Source: CALNZV01 sp942491115 (GTDB lineage: Bacteria; Desulfobacterota; Desulfobacteria; Desulfobacterales; UBA5852). Taken from it: a DNA stretch of 64,000 nt. The position numbers and the translations under genes are program-made. Within the stretch, counting starts at the first letter, position 1. Every line of letters starts with the position of its first letter. The stretch lies in the NCBI GenBank assembly GCA_942491115.1, contig CALNZV010000004.1, forward strand, positions 378,784 through 442,783, written 5' to 3'. Below, one piece after another: positions 32,421 through 42,971 of this stretch. The notes under the pieces are model-generated. The model ran no database searches and had not been told where the DNA came from. It saw only the letters and a program-made list of their open reading frames with translations.

Positions 32421-33648
32421 CTAGCTAGTAAAGGCGGAACTCGGTTCGTGCCAAGACGGCATTGAGGTGAATTCCATAATCTCGTCGGTTCTTGGGTGAG
32501 TGAATGATAGCTTGTGTGCGTGCAGACAAAGCCTTGGACCATCAGGTCGCATAGGATCCCATTCAACCTTTTCATTTCCATACAGAGAATCACCTTCGAT
32601 CGCACTTCCAACACTCGCACAATGAACTCTTAGCTGATGTGTCCGTCCAGTCAACGGTGTCAGCTGGAGCACAATTGAGCTTGGTTCAACACCAGTGGAT
32701 CCGCAAACGTTAGCTGGTGGGTGATGAATCTTCCAAAGAGTAGTGCTAGGCTTACCACCATTCGATGCGACTTTCCACTTGAGTCGTTCCTCGCTTTGCT
32801 CCAATGGCAAATCAATGCGTCCCTCTACCATTTGTCCCTCGTGATATGGTTTCCACTCCTTCACTCTGGCAAGATACACCTTGGTGACTTGATCACGTTC
32901 TCGCCAGAGTTGACTCAGTTTCGACGCTGAGTCTTGATTCCGAGCAAACAGCATAACTCCAGACGTCTGCTTATACAGTGCGGACAAGGAAGGATTGACT
33001 CTCGTGTCAGCCGCTGGGTGCCGATATACATACAACTTGAAACCCATGGAACTCTATTCGACTTACCTGACAATCAAGCCGATGTACCACATATAGACTC
33101 ATTTCATCTTTTCTACAATTCGGTACCTCTAGAGATTCGTCGTTCGCATTTGCGTATCCCATTAAGATGAGTTGACCAAACGCCGATTGCTCATGCGACG
33201 TCGCCTCTGGCAAATTCATGAGCGGTACCTGCCGTTTCCTAACTCGTTCATACATTTCGCTAGCTATTTCATCCATCTCTGTCTTATCCACTGCGTGAAT
33301 CTGGTTCAAACGACATTGATTGCGAATCACATATCGACGAAATTGGCCCCACTTTCGCGGAATGGACGAGAGATTTCCAGTCTTGGAGAGACCTGATAGC
33401 CATTTGCTAGCTACATCAGTAATATCTTGATTCTGAAAGCTCAAAATGGCTCGAGTCCACGCTTCTTGACTAGTCAATCGGTTCTCCTTGTGACTCTTGG
33501 CGCGAGCAGTCGAGTTCACGACGGAAGGTGATGGTGGAGGATTGGCATGTCCAGGAACGGATCTGAGGTTACAGGGCTTGTCAATCACAATTATGTTGTC
33601 GTCTTTATAAATGATTTTGATTCTTAAGTACTCTGGGACATGTTCCAT
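32421..33648 (-). CDS. RluA-family RNA pseudouridine synthase
   Basis: Two exons, 33648-33067 and 32966-32421 (100-nt intron, phase 0), 375 residues. The catalytic motif is split by the intron and restored by splicing: VVHRLDCQ|TSGVMLFARN, with the essential Asp in HRLD. Other motifs are IIVIDKPCNLRSVPGH (motif I), KVYLARVKEW and LTPLTGRTHQLRVHCASVGS, then GDSLYGN. An insertion of about 130 residues between motif I and HRLD is unusually long. The target RNA is unknown. The stop codon lies inside a CTAGCTAG palindrome. Confidence 0.88.
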
Positions 33649-34208
33649 CCTCTTCGCATCGTATCGTCGCCCGCTATGTCGTGTCAGGTGTCAGTGAGTC
33701 CTGTCGATGCCGCTATTTTTTATAAAGGAACTGCCTTCTTACATAAACCCTTTCGCTTACCACCTCTGATGAATTAAAAGCTATAAGCGGCAGGATAATA
33801 CAGCAGAGCGTTCTTGCTGAAGCAAAATTCAAGACCTGAGCGGAAGGCGGAAGGAGCGGAGAAAAGTGGCTGCGCAAAAAAAGCACACACACCACCACCA
33901 CCACCACCACCACCGCCACCACTACCACGCGCCAACGTGAACGCTTCCCATCGTTCGTACTTTGCGATTTATCTCTGATTGACATGAAGAAGGAAGCATC
34001 CGAATGATAGGAAGTTAAATGGAGAACGAGCGACGGACGACGGACGGACGGACGAGCTCTGAGCTCTGAAATCTTTTCCACATCCACTCCACTGCTCTCA
34101 ACTCGAAGAGACCAAAAGAAGGTAGTATTGATTATTGTGGTCGTTTGATTGCTGCCTACCGTCTTAAGCATCATGGCCACCGTGACTTAGGGCAATAAAG
34201 GAGAAGAA
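33649..34208. other. Divergent intergenic region with ACC microsatellite
   Basis: About 560 bases between the RluA-like start and an unresolved plus-strand gene. A long minus-strand ORF here is mostly low-complexity Val coded by the microsatellite and I do not accept it as a gene. Confidence 0.45.
33891..33928 (+). repeat. (ACC)n microsatellite
   Basis: Roughly twelve ACC units, the last few interrupted by single-base changes (GCC, ACT), preceded by a short CA run. Confidence 0.85.
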
Positions 34209-35815
34209 ATGGTGACGGATGCACGCGTGGATGACATTTTTGCCTCCGTCGTCGACACGGCCGCGAAGGAGCGCCTGAGCACTCGGTTGCTCTTGTCCAA
34301 GCTCCAAGAACGAATAGAGAAGGAACTAAACGATTCGGATGATACATACCCGAAGAAACGAATGAGAGCATCAATTCGAGACACGAATGAAAGTATCCAG
34401 AACAGTTCTTGTTGTTGCACACAAGTCATGAGTCCATCATTCGATTCACGGATTGTCATTGGTGTGAATCGTGGGAACGTTCTTCGTGGGACAGATCCTC
34501 TATTGTTAAGGATCTTAACTATGGACGAACGTATTGGGAAGAAAACCAGTAAAAAGGACGTACAACAAACTACTTTAGCTTATAATTTTCAGATTGGACT
34601 AGTTGCACGTTTGCATTGCTTTGTTCAATTTGGGAATCGTTCCTGTGGAAGCAGGACTTTGCGCCGCTGGTTCATACCCAGTGTTGTCGTCGCATTCGTC
34701 TGCTGTAGGTTGGACTCCTGCGTGGTTGATTGCCAAGTGTCGCTCATACCGATACTATAAACCTTCCGAAGAGTAGTGAAGACTCTCTTCATTCGCCCCA
34801 TCAAGTCGACGCCTCGTTCGTTCGGCACGAGACAACACAATCTTCGCCCTACTGCTCAGGTTGGGAGAAATGGCGTTTGGTGTTTTTCTCGCTCACGGCA
34901 TCAAGTATCTTTCGAACGCTTACCTCTTTCCTTACTTTTCCCTGCTCGGCAGTATTTGTAAGGAAGCAGCAGAAAGAGCACTTACCGATCAATGCGGGAA
35001 AGACACCCACGTCTGTTGGCTGCAGTGACGAATCATGGCACAAATCGCGAGGCTCTCGTTTCAGTAGCCGACTTGCGAGGGTTTGAGAAATCCGAGAAAG
35101 AATCGAGACACCCCACCAATGCGTGGCCCTCACAAGTTTCAGACGCAATTGGTGATATTGACGTTTTATTTGAAGCAAGCAAAGGTGATAGCGTCATTTG
35201 GAGTTGCAAGCTCCGGGAGAACCAACGCGCTTGGAGCAATCATTTTGCGTTCCTCACTGGAGCTTCGAGGCGCCGCTACCGACAGAACATGATTCTTTCT
35301 CCGGACCAGATAGTCGTTTCCCCAAGCTGACCAGCTACTTCTTTTGGAGTGGTCGCTCCGACTGCTCGGTTGAACAGAAAACGTTGTGCAAGGCTGTATA
35401 TGGCGCCAATAGCCTGCCCCTTTTACAAACGATGCCACCGCTTCATATCCATATCGTCCTCCGGCGTCGAAGTAGCGGAAAGATGGTGACTATTATCTCA
35501 AATGCGAGGCCAAATCAAATTCTGGGTGAAGACTATCGTCTTCCAATTGGATCTTACTCTCTCGATTTTCACAATAAAATCCCTCTGTCTATGCAAGATA
35601 GACTTTTTGTTAGTCTCGAATTCAATCTGGAGTGCACGCCTCTCGTGGAACGTGACGAAAGAGTTGATACCATTACCTTTCATACTGTTGCTGGTCGCAA
35701 TGAGCCCCAGGATCATTTGAGTCTAAAAGTTTGTTTTGATCTCTCGGATATTGACGGTGGAGATTCGGTCTCCAACGAGGTCCTCGCAGCCATGCGTAAT
35801 TGGTTTCAGAGATAG
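34209..35815 (+). CDS. Unresolved multi-exon gene, F-box-like fragment possible
   Basis: Three good-looking coding pieces lie in different frames. The first starts at 34209 (MVTDARVDDIFASVVDTAAK). The second, after a strong acceptor at 34592, reads FALLCSIWESFLWKQDFAPL, F-box-like in style, then a possible one-base shift near 34703 to WLIAKCRSYRYYKPSEE. The last, about 35285-35815, reads through to MRNWFQR before TAG and contains MPPLHIHIVLRRRSSGKMVT. A GT-AG intron of about 99 nt (35186-35284, phase 1) can join VLFEASK to EHDSFSG. I could not complete a model with consistent phases and recognise no family in the last part. Splitting into two genes is possible. Confidence 0.35.
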
Positions 35816-35985
35816 CAAGTCTTTTCCATTGATGTCATGAATGGGAAGGTTTGAAGCAAATCGTTGGATGCATGATTGACCCCTTGACCTTGCTCCTTAT
35901 AGTCGTCTCCTCGTCTCCAGTTTTTGGCAATTACATGCTTCAACAATAAGCACTTGTAGTAAAGCTAGCTAGACTAGTTATGATT

Positions 35986-36753
35986 CTACGCTTTGCCCCC
36001 GTCGTCCTCTCTCTTTCGTTTGCCCGCTGCGGCAGGTCCTTTGGCTGAAGGGATACGAAACACGTTGAGAGTATATGCCACATATGTGTAGTAGCCCGAT
36101 ATACTAACAATTTCCACCAACACTGAATCTTTTCCATCCATGACCTTCTTTGTTGTCTCATAGGTTTCATCTGATACAGTATAGGAACCCAAAAGCTCGG
36201 CTGTAAACAACGCGATTGCCATTTCTCGCTCATCCTTTAACATGGGGACCAAGATTGACTTTACCTTTTCAAGACTAAACTCGTCATCCCTCGGAATGGC
36301 TTGAATAAAATCCAACGACCAACCTGCACGAAGTGCTTCTCCCACATGAATATCAAATTCAGCGTGACTCTTTGTCTTTGCACCAGTCAGTAGTATCACG
36401 AGTTCCGACTCTTTGAATGACAGTGATGTTCCGTATCGACAAGCCCTCCCGAGAGCCTGAGCAGGTTCCGCAATCGCAGGAACTGCCAGCCACGGTCCAA
36501 AGGGTCCTGACAAGCCTGTTCGCTTTCGAGTCGCTACAATGGCATCACGAATCTTTTTTTGTTCGTCCGTCATTTCCTCCTCCGAGGGCCCAGGATACCG
36601 GGCTTCGAATCCGACTGAAGTGACTGGATACTCTGGAATATCATCCGATGATGCCATGGTTCTGAATGTAGTGGGTGTTTGCGAATATCGTACACCTAAA
36701 GTCACGAGAGCAATGAGAAGGCAACATGAGCACAAAATCAATAGCGTCGGCAT
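35986..36753 (-). CDS. Carboxymuconolactone decarboxylase (CMD/AhpD-like) family protein
   Basis: 255 residues, single exon. The preferred start (MPTLLILCSCCLLIALVTLG) gives a membrane anchor or signal; a later Met (MASSDDIPEY) would give a soluble form. The helical CMD domain covers about 60-220: FGPWLAVPAIAEPAQALGRA, SFKESELVILLTGAKTKSHA and EFDIHVGEALRAGWS. The CxxC pair of AhpD-type members is absent. The tail is basic (AAAGKRKRED). Substrate unknown. Confidence 0.75.
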   Translation of the reverse strand: MPTLLILCSCCLLIALVTLGVRYSQTPTTFRTMASSDDIPEYPVTSVGFEARYPGPSEEEMTDEQKKIRDAIVATRKRTGLSGPFGPWLAVPAIAEPAQALGRACRYGTSLSFKESELVILLTGAKTKSHAEFDIHVGEALRAGWSLDFIQAIPRDDEFSLEKVKSILVPMLKDEREMAIALFTAELLGSYTVSDETYETTKKVMDGKDSVLVEIVSISGYYTYVAYTLNVFRIPSAKGPAAAGKRKREDDGGKA

Positions 36754-37191
36754 GTTGATGATGGCTGAGCGCGCCAATGAATCTACCTCGAATGCCAACC
36801 ACAAAACAATGACGAGCAATCCAACAATGAGAAGCTAGCGCCCGACCAATGTTCAACAGCATCAATCAAAAAAATGGCTTGTTGAATTGCTGGTGAGAGA
36901 CGGCGGCCCGCCATGCGGGACGGGAAAAACAAAAAAAACACATCACTGCCATGTGGCCTGGCGCCGCCAGCACGCCCTGCGCGCATCCCATCGTTCGACG
37001 TTCCACGTCCAATCGTGGAAATTCTGACGTTCCTTATGACTTACGGTAAGGAGTGACACGATCGATCCTTGCCGCGAGTCGTGGCGCAACTCACTCAATC
37101 ATACCACGAATCATTCGACTCGGCAGTTCAGGTTCACTACAGCTCACAATGTCAGAAGCAACGCCAGCATCGTTTCGCTTCCGACACCGAG
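36754..37191. other. Divergent intergenic region
   Basis: About 440 bases between the CMD-family gene and a secreted-protein gene on the other strand; should hold both promoters. No gene seen. Confidence 0.4.
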
Positions 37192-37978
37192 ATGAAATTT
37201 TCTCTCCCTTTGACTGCAGCCTTGGCTTTCTTGAGCCCCGACTGCGAGGCGCGCCAACAGTCGTTTCTTCGCCGGACTCTAAAGGAAAAGGACGAAACGG
37301 CCTTTCAGAACGCCAAGATTATCACCAACAAGACGCTTCTCGATAATTCTACCGTCATCTTTTATGAACCTGAAGAAGGCATCATTTCTGCAGTCCTGGA
37401 CTCGCCTCCGGAAGAAGACGACCAGTTGCTCCCGAAAGCGTTGACCAAACGATCTGGGGTCAGCCTATTCCTGCTCACTGGCAGACCTCGGTCGGGGGTT
37501 CCACAGGAACTCGCCGATGCCCAAACGCGAATGATAACGCTTGTCGCCCGAAGCTTGCCGTCTCCAACAAGTGATGCCACGAGCGAAGAACCGGTCGAAG
37601 AGCTGGATGGCCAACAGGCTATTACACATGGTCACAACTCGGTAACTGTGGAACCGTTAAATGGGAAAAAGACTATGGCTTGGGCAGACGCTCTAGCGCG
37701 CGCGTACTCCCGCAGCCTCAACTCAGTGCTTTGCTGTCGCGCCCACTGGTCAGTTAAACCATGTTAGCACTGGGATGGAGCGCTGGAAGGTAGCCATTAA
37801 GGATCGTGTTCAAGAGGGACGCACCAAGAGCATTTGGACTTACAGCTCCGCGAAGCAGCGCTTTTGGGTGGATCTCTTCAACGCAGAGAATGATTCTTGG
37901 AATTGGTACGTTGACTTTTACGATCACGAGCAAGTAGAGTTCAACATTGCCACCCAACGATGCAAGAATATTTACTAG
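37192..37978 (+). CDS. Secreted protein of unknown function, apparently frameshifted
   Basis: Two frames continue each other: 37192 to about 37735, and then a frame one base later to the stop at 37978. Removing one base, or restoring one CG unit in the GCGCGCGCG run at 37697-37704, joins them into about 261 residues. The N-terminus (MKFSLPLTAALAFLSPDCEA) is a signal peptide. The middle is rich in charged and Ser/Thr residues (VIFYEPEEGIISAVLDSPPE). The C-terminal part has many aromatics (YVDFYDHEQVEFNIATQRC, WNWY), and looks like a compact domain. I recognise no family. Confidence 0.5.
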
Positions 37979-38229
37979 CGGTCGCGGTGGAAGGACCGAT
38001 TCAATTTTTGGACAAAAGAGGCGTGATGTGTATGCACAGATTTTGTTATATGAGAGATTTTTGAAATAGCGTTAGTACTCTAATATTCGTAGTACTGTAT
38101 GTAAGGAAGCAATAAGCACAGCATAGCGGAGGTCAACGAAAGGACTGTTGTTAGTGACTACCGATACGAGCAGCTTCCTCATACGTATGCATGCAGCACA
38201 TTATAAAGTTCGAATCGCAGACATATCTC

Positions 38230-39144
38230 CTATGGGGGGGCTACAGTACACCCTTTTCCTCTTCCCACAGCATTTCCTTGTTCTTCTAGACGTATCTGTT
38301 TGATTTTGTTGGTGAGAGCGTCAATTTCATTTCTTGCCCACGTGCGAGTCTCTAAACTCCGTATCCCTGCATAAGCCTCCAAAAAGTTTCGAACATGCGG
38401 TAATGCTTCTGCGCGTGCCGATTCTCTAGCGCCCGGCAAAGCTTTGTTTGAATCATTCTCGACAAAAGACCAGTCTTGCAGATCCTCAGTGGCTCTTGTA
38501 CTTGACATTTGCTCTTTGACAGGTAACGCCTCTTGAGGAGCAGGCCGTTTCCTAGTGGGAATTTCCTCCGAGCAAAGTGGTGGATGACCAGTATGAACGG
38601 CGTTTCCAATGCCACACACTAGGAAGAAACTACACGCGTCAACTCCAATCATTAGCTTTGCCTTGCAATTTGCTCTATTTCTCTCTCGGTATAGCTTGTA
38701 ATTGTTGCAAATCAAAACCATCCTGTCCAAACAGCCGGAGGATCCATTGCTTACCAACATTGATTTCCCTGACCTTGTTGACTCTGATTTAATATCGGAC
38801 AATAGCTTTTTCCATGTCGTCCTGTTGTTTTTCATGCCGCCGGGAACAACAGGATATGTGGCTGGGTTAAATCGAGCAATCATTCCTCCGAGCCCACGAA
38901 ACCCACGAGTGAACTCAAATAGATTTGATGATTGATACAGCATTTCATTAAAAGGCAATGGTTCATTTGGATTGCAATAAAAGACTGGAAAGAAAAGCTC
39001 GGCATTCCAAGAGTAGCTCGTCTCATCCCCAACATTGCTGGCTGAAGAAGAATCAGCGGCGGTACCATCAGTTGTCCTCGCATTGTCTCTCGGCGGCGGC
39101 GAAACTATGGAATCCTTGGCGCTTGAATTACCGCTATTATTCAT
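38230..39144 (-). CDS. FAR1/MULE-like zinc-finger protein
   Basis: 304 residues, single exon. The middle region, about 140-195, reads MVLICNNYKLYRERNRANCK then AKLMIGVDACSFFLVCGIGN and AVHTGHPPL. The Cys...CKAKL...HxxH arrangement is that of FAR1/MULE (WRKY-GCM1 superfamily) DNA-binding domains. The N-terminal region contains an unplaced conserved-looking block (LFEFTRGFRGLGGMIARFNP) and the C-terminal one a coiled coil (RNEIDALTNKIKQIRLEEQG). No transposase catalytic domain or terminal repeats are seen, so it looks like a domesticated DNA-binding protein rather than an active element. Confidence 0.5.
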   Translation of the reverse strand: MNNSGNSSAKDSIVSPPPRDNARTTDGTAADSSSASNVGDETSYSWNAELFFPVFYCNPNEPLPFNEMLYQSSNLFEFTRGFRGLGGMIARFNPATYPVVPGGMKNNRTTWKKLLSDIKSESTRSGKSMLVSNGSSGCLDRMVLICNNYKLYRERNRANCKAKLMIGVDACSFFLVCGIGNAVHTGHPPLCSEEIPTRKRPAPQEALPVKEQMSSTRATEDLQDWSFVENDSNKALPGARESARAEALPHVRNFLEAYAGIRSLETRTWARNEIDALTNKIKQIRLEEQGNAVGRGKGCTVAPP

Positions 39145-39421
39145 GGTATTGTTTACACTTGAAACAATCCAGCAAACGACCCTCTTTTACTGAGTTGTTA
39201 AGATGTTGTTCTGCTGCATCAATTTCTCAATTCATAGTAATAGTACGTACAGTATGCATGATGATGATGATGTCACTCTGGCCTGGCGCCGCCACGCGTC
39301 ATCCATGTACCACGTGCCATCAACTACCTTTTATCAAAGCACAATAAAACGATGACGGGCGAAGCTCGCGATCAAAGTACCGTCATCTTTCTCTCGTCCT
39401 TGCAAGATAAGAGTCCTAACA

Positions 39422-40276
39422 ATGAAAGCAATTCAGTTATCACTGGCGCATTGTCGCATTCCAAAAAGAGGAATTGCAGGTGACGTCGTCGGTTGCTCGG
39501 CGCGCGGGATGGCATCACAAGCATCCACTCAAACGACACGCCTGGCCGAACAGGAATGCACTGACAAACAAGATTTAGTAGAAAGTATGCGTCCATTTGT
39601 GATGAATGAAACTCCTGTCATTGTGAGGGGAGCAGTGGCTCATTACGACGCGGTGGAACGATGGAAGTCTTGGGATTACTTGGAATCCATTGTGGACCGC
39701 GAAACGACGTGTCATGTCGAAGTAGGAGGCAACTACTCGCAATCTCAAAGGGCGGATTTGCAGTTTGGAGATTACATCATGTACATGCGCTTTTTTGAAG
39801 AGAACTATGGTCGTTCTGGTGACGTGATACCGCCAAGTGACGAGTTAGTCTATCTGGCACAGAACGATGCCTTTGAAGGGTTGTATCAAGATTTCGACAT
39901 TCCAGATTGTTGTACTTGTCTTAAAGAGGAAAGTTCTACAGTACAATGGTTTTGGATTGGACCATATGGCTGTGTGTCTCCTTTGCACTACGATCCAATG
40001 GATAATGTGCTCATGCAATTTGTGGGAACCAAGAGAGTATTCCTGTATCCTCCCGAAGCTCATGTCTATGCTGGAGCTGATGGTAATCAGTCTAATACGT
40101 CACCATTGAATCCAGAGGGACCATTGGATCTAGCCAAGTATCCCCTTGCAGCTGATCTAGATCGACCTCTCGAATGCATCTTGCTCCCAGGCGACTTGCT
40201 CTACATTCCCAAATTGTGGTGGCATTACATCAGGACGATTGAAACTAGCATAAGTGTCAATTGTTGGTGGAGATAG
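39422..40276 (+). CDS. JmjC/cupin_8-domain 2-oxoglutarate oxygenase (JMJD5/KDM8-like)
   Basis: 284 residues, single exon. After TPVIVRGAVAHYDAVERWKS comes the double-stranded beta helix with SPLHYDPMDNVLMQFVGTKR (His-x-Asp metal ligands), FLYPPEAHVY, and near the end GDLLYIPKLWWHYIRTIET with the distal His. This is the JmjC-like cupin_8 arrangement of protein hydroxylases and demethylases. N-terminal residues are weakly basic with no clear target signal. Substrate cannot be told from sequence. Confidence 0.85.
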   Translation: MKAIQLSLAHCRIPKRGIAGDVVGCSARGMASQASTQTTRLAEQECTDKQDLVESMRPFVMNETPVIVRGAVAHYDAVERWKSWDYLESIVDRETTCHVEVGGNYSQSQRADLQFGDYIMYMRFFEENYGRSGDVIPPSDELVYLAQNDAFEGLYQDFDIPDCCTCLKEESSTVQWFWIGPYGCVSPLHYDPMDNVLMQFVGTKRVFLYPPEAHVYAGADGNQSNTSPLNPEGPLDLAKYPLAADLDRPLECILLPGDLLYIPKLWWHYIRTIETSISVNCWWR

Positions 40277-40662
40277 ACCTAATGTATTAGCTTAAGCTAC
40301 TTAAGCACAGTTTATAGTAGCATGCATACCGGTATGCCGGTATGCATAGGAGGTGTGGTTGCAGTGTCTTTGGGCGTATGCGCGTATGGTGCTGGACAGA
40401 CCTCGGAAGATTTTGTCCGGTTCCGGTCATAATAGAGCATGCATGTATGGATACAAACATGATAAATAATCCGCCAAGAGTCATCTTGGTCGGGAAACGA
40501 AAATTCGCTGGCCTTAGTTTTTAGCACACAAATTCACACGATCGTCATCAAGTTCGAGCACCTTTCGACCTACTAAAAAGTCTTTTCAACAGACGTTTCA
40601 TCCCCAAATCCATCCCAAGATACTACCATACCAAAGCAACCTTAAGAGTCCTATACTGTAGC
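40277..40662. other. Intergenic region with inverted repeat
   Basis: About 390 bases between two tandem plus-strand genes. It contains the inverted repeat at 40322-40347 described separately. No gene seen. Confidence 0.4.
40322..40347. repeat. Perfect inverted repeat, 11-bp arms
   Basis: ATGCATACCGG, a 4-base loop TATG, then CCGGTATGCAT. It lies about 45 bases after the JmjC gene's stop codon and could form a hairpin in its 3' UTR. Confidence 0.85.
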
Positions 40663-41521
40663 ATGTCTCCTCCACGCCGCCGCGTTCACTTTGGTGATGA
40701 ACAATCAGAGTCATCTGAACAGTCATCGACACCAAAAGAAAAAGTGGAAATCTTGGGCCCACTGTTAATGCCCTCCTCTGAAATGAGCATTATTGACAAG
40801 CGAAACTTGTGGTGGCAACCAAAAGAGTTTGATGCCTTTCTAGAGGATGCAAGGGTACTTGCTTCCGAGAGCAGGAAATTCGACTCTGAGAACGATACCG
40901 GATGTTATGCCGAGGTCATTCGAAGTATCTACCGGTCATGCAAGGATTCCAAGGCCAAAGGACCCACCCGGAAGCAGTTGAATAAGCTTTCTCAGTGGAC
41001 CAAAGTCGCGCATACTCGTCGCGGGCTCGAGCGAGTCTGTGTACCAGGTAGGTTTCCATACCTGTTTCACTCTAAAGCTACTACAACCGATGCAACTCGA
41101 TACTAACTCTAATCATGATACCCGCTCTTTTGTTGCAGAGGTTGGAGTCACGCGCTCACGACAAAAGCGAGACGCAATAAGGGGTACACTTCGGGCTCAA
41201 CGAAAGCTTGAACGAAATGGTACCCAGGAAGATAAGGAGGTACTACTAAGTATGGTGTCCAAGACTCTATCGAGACCAGCAAGATTATATGCAGCCGTCA
41301 TGGGAGAGGCTGATGCACATGCGTGCGGTGCGTCTGAAAAAGAGCAACCGTCATGGAAGAATTACGACCAAGAGCATGCAGAAACAGCAAAGCAGACGCC
41401 ACTGGTGAGAATGTCCTCACTCAAGTTTGGTGCCCGAATTCTCCGAAGAGCATCTTACAATGGGACATCCAAGTCTAGTATACGAGAACGCAAACGAAGA
41501 CGGCGCTCCACCTCTTGTTGA
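40663..41521 (+). CDS. Diatom-type protein of unknown function
   Basis: Two exons, 40663-41047 and 41139-41521, with a 91-nt intron carrying TACTAACT as a branch-point-like sequence; 255 residues. The N-terminal part has SIIDKRNLWWQPKEFDAFL and, before the splice, RRGLERVCVPE. I know this WW/Y...EF...RGLE pattern as common in uncharacterised diatom proteins. The second exon is basic, with RSRQKRDAIRGTLRAQRKLE and a C-terminal KRRRRSTSC, suggesting a nuclear protein. Confidence 0.6.
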
Positions 41522-41580
41522 CGACAACAACAAGTCATTCTCTACACCTCATTTGCAGCAAATAAAAAGTAGCCTCAACA

Positions 41581-42669
41581 TCAAGTCTTTTCGTTTGTCG
41601 TTTCATTGTTTAGCAGTAGAGCACTCTTGTATTCTTGCAATACCATTGCATAATTTGGAATAGTTTGCAATACATGCTCCTTGACTCGATTGTCTTGAAC
41701 CGACGTGTAATGGTTGATATTCTCAAGAACATGCTGATATTTACTGTGCACATTCCACTTGGAATCTTGTTCCCACGCGTATTTGGATTGAAATTCTTGT
41801 CGAGATCGTATAAAGTAGTGATGAATAGCAGCCACATTGCAATGTATGGGAATGGTAATGCCATTTACTTTGGAAGTGTGTGTCAGGAATTGTTGTACAG
41901 CACTGTTCTTGACAATGCTCTTGACTGTGTCGTACCAACATCCGTTGCGACACGAGAGGGAATGATTAAATGATTCGTGGAGACAGTAATGAGGTGCGCG
42001 TCGTGTATGTTGCAACACGAGTGAAAAATTGGTGGCGTGCTCCTCTCGAGTCTCGACATCGTTTCCGTGATTGAGGGCATTCAGGCTCACTTGATTGAAC
42101 AATGATACGTATTCTGAAAATCGAACTTCTTGTTCAACAAGAAGAAACTCATCCACATCTGTTATAAAGATTCGGGCATATTTGTCGTCACGTTGTATTC
42201 CAAGACACTTTTGGCAGAGATCAAAGTTTTGATTCCGATCGTTGCGTGATGGAATGGTCGATACTGAAAAGGAGGCAAAGATTTCCGTGTAATCATTGGT
42301 CGACGCATCGTTAATGATGCAGACTCCGATGACATTGTAGACAAGTCGATAGTACGTTAACCATTCAATAACGTCCTCGGGAGGTTCGTCGCGAATCTGT
42401 GTACAGATCGAAACGTTATTGTCTAGAAGGACAGTTGACGTCCTGTTGGTCTTGACGACGGTAAAATTGAGAGTAATGTTGCGATATGATTTCGTTTTGA
42501 AAAGGGCATCACTTTCGTTCTTCTTTAGTGCATTGCGTTGATCCTCTTGTTTCAATTGGACAGCGTTCTTGTCCAGCGTCGATAGAGTGACGGACGCCGT
42601 TGTGACAATCAATACAAACACTGAGAGATAGCGCCCAAACAGTCGTTTCTTAATAAACCTCTCTGTCAT
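41581..42669 (-). CDS. GT92/GT2-type glycosyltransferase, type II membrane protein
   Basis: 362 residues, single exon. One N-terminal membrane segment (LSVFVLIVTTASVTLSTL) follows a short basic tail, the usual Golgi type II topology. The catalytic domain starts SICTQIRDEPPEDVIEWLTY, then VIGVCIINDASTNDYTEIF, and has the metal-binding motif FITDVDEFLLVEQEV (DxD). A run of Cys (CLHESFNHSLSCRNGCWYD) precedes the end. Several N-glycosylation sequons are present. The sugar and acceptor cannot be named. Confidence 0.8.
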   Translation of the reverse strand: MTERFIKKRLFGRYLSVFVLIVTTASVTLSTLDKNAVQLKQEDQRNALKKNESDALFKTKSYRNITLNFTVVKTNRTSTVLLDNNVSICTQIRDEPPEDVIEWLTYYRLVYNVIGVCIINDASTNDYTEIFASFSVSTIPSRNDRNQNFDLCQKCLGIQRDDKYARIFITDVDEFLLVEQEVRFSEYVSLFNQVSLNALNHGNDVETREEHATNFSLVLQHTRRAPHYCLHESFNHSLSCRNGCWYDTVKSIVKNSAVQQFLTHTSKVNGITIPIHCNVAAIHHYFIRSRQEFQSKYAWEQDSKWNVHSKYQHVLENINHYTSVQDNRVKEHVLQTIPNYAMVLQEYKSALLLNNETTNEKT

Positions 42670-42971
42670 TTTGACACATTCCTTTCCAACTGGCTTGATT
42701 CTTGCTTACTCGTGAGCACAGGAATGGCAGTGGTGGCTGGAGCAGCTGGCGCCTCGCCTTTTTCATCATTGTCGTCACAGGTGATGAGATGGTCGCCCTC
42801 TTCTTTCATCTTCGGCGCCACGACGGCCAGACGTCATTGGTGGGAGGTCGTGTGTGCGTGTGCAAGTTGAAGTTGGTTTCGAGCGCGAAACACAGTGCGG
42901 TGCCACGCAGCGAGTGCAGAGCATTCCACTTGCTGTTCAGTTAAAAGGGGCCTGTATTGTGTTGTTTCACC
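42670..42971. other. Divergent intergenic region
   Basis: About 300 bases between the glycosyltransferase and SET-protein starts on opposite strands; it should hold both promoters. No gene seen. Confidence 0.4.

Noticed and set aside
33713..34180. Minus-strand ORF with a long Val run
   Set aside because: The Val run is just the (ACC)n microsatellite in translation and the rest is low-complexity.
38200..38225. AGTTCGAATC, resembling a tRNA B box
   Set aside because: The flanking sequence has no matching A box and no acceptor-stem or anticodon-stem pairing, so I do not call a tRNA.
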